The notes beneath the pieces were generated by a model, which saw only the letters and a list, made by a program, of their open reading frames with translations, was not told the DNA's origin and searched no databases. Of a DNA stretch of 6,190 nt, positions 6,054 through 6,190 are shown in pieces; positions within the stretch are counted from its first letter, which is position 1; every line of letters starts with the position of its first letter. The position numbers were made by a program, and so were the translations under genes. Source of the DNA: Burkholderiales bacterium (GTDB lineage: Bacteria; Pseudomonadota; Gammaproteobacteria; Burkholderiales; Casimicrobiaceae). The DNA is taken from assembly GCA_025935435.1 (NCBI GenBank), contig JAICVH010000155.1, positions 1 through 6,190 on the forward strand, given 5' to 3'.

Positions 6054-6190
6054 GTGCTGCTGACCGACGAGCAGCGGCAGATCCGCGACACGCTCCGCGC
6101 ATTCGCGCGTGAAGAGCTCGCGCCGCACGCGGCGGCGTGGGATCGCGACCATCGCTTTCCGCGCGAAGCGCTGGGACAGCTCGGTCAACT
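6054..6190 (+). CDS. Acyl-CoA dehydrogenase, N-terminal part (cut by the window end)
   Basis: Only the first 45 residues are present. LTDEQRQIRDTLRAFAREEL (3-22), then APHAAAWDRDHRFP, is the first alpha-helical segment of the acyl-CoA dehydrogenase N-terminal domain. The full protein would normally be about 375-390 residues, using FAD to introduce a 2,3 double bond into an acyl-CoA and passing electrons to ETF. The substrate-binding and catalytic Glu regions lie beyond the window, so chain-length or branched-chain specificity cannot be judged. GTG at 6054 is chosen as the start because family members begin one or two residues before LTDEQ. No clear ribosome site precedes it, and an in-frame GTG at 6000 would add an unrelated 18-residue leader. 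It lies 73 bases after the LysE stop on the same strand, so it may belong to the same operon or have its own promoter. Confidence 0.88.
   Translation, partial: MLLTDEQRQIRDTLRAFAREELAPHAAAWDRDHRFPREALGQLGQ

Noticed and set aside
5156..6091. A 311-codon minus-strand frame opposite the LysE gene
   Set aside because: It is low in complexity and Arg/Glu/Ser rich, with no domain. The opposite strand encodes clear LysE signature motifs.

Overview
The window is GC-rich (roughly two-thirds G+C by eye), densely coding, and carries a class I polyhydroxyalkanoate (PHA) synthase beside an acyl-CoA metabolism gene cluster. Gene content, codon use and protein sequences suggest a betaproteobacterium of the Burkholderiaceae, most likely Burkholderia or Paraburkholderia. 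That assignment is recognition from memory, not a database result.

Layout: the left half (22-2953) is on the minus strand. It holds an MBL-fold metallo-hydrolase with a C-terminal winged-helix-like region, followed 55 bp downstream by phaC, a class I PHA synthase with a complete Cys-Asp-His triad. A 67-bp divergent intergenic region (2954-3020) separates these from the plus-strand genes. The right half holds, in order: a LiuR-like MerR regulator (3021-3440), a PaaI-type hotdog thioesterase with a TTG start (3446-3922), a small eight-cysteine DUF1272 protein (3919-4104), a thiolase (4153-5343), a LysE-family exporter (5351-5980) and the first 45 codons of an acyl-CoA dehydrogenase (6054 to the window end). 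Several junctions are tight: 5 bp, a 4-bp overlap and 7 bp. A plus-strand operon from the regulator to LysE, and possibly into the dehydrogenase, is likely.

How the genes may work together: the plus-strand set looks catabolic. Acyl-CoA dehydrogenase oxidises a short or branched acyl-CoA, thiolase cleaves or condenses 3-ketoacyl-CoA, and the thioesterase can release free acid and CoA. The MerR protein belongs to the type known to control branched-chain amino acid and acyl-CoA degradation. The minus-strand phaC uses (R)-3-hydroxyacyl-CoA, which links the acyl-CoA pool to carbon storage. The substrates of the MBL protein, the DUF1272 protein and the LysE exporter cannot be read from the sequence.

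There are no RNA genes, CRISPR arrays, insertion sequences or long repeats that I can support, and no gene-free stretch over 300 bases. All seven genes look intact, except that the last is cut by the window edge. I see no clearly novel system. The points most worth a second look are the dyads in the divergent control region, the uncharacterised MBL/winged-helix protein next to phaC, and the DUF1272 gene coupled to a thioesterase.
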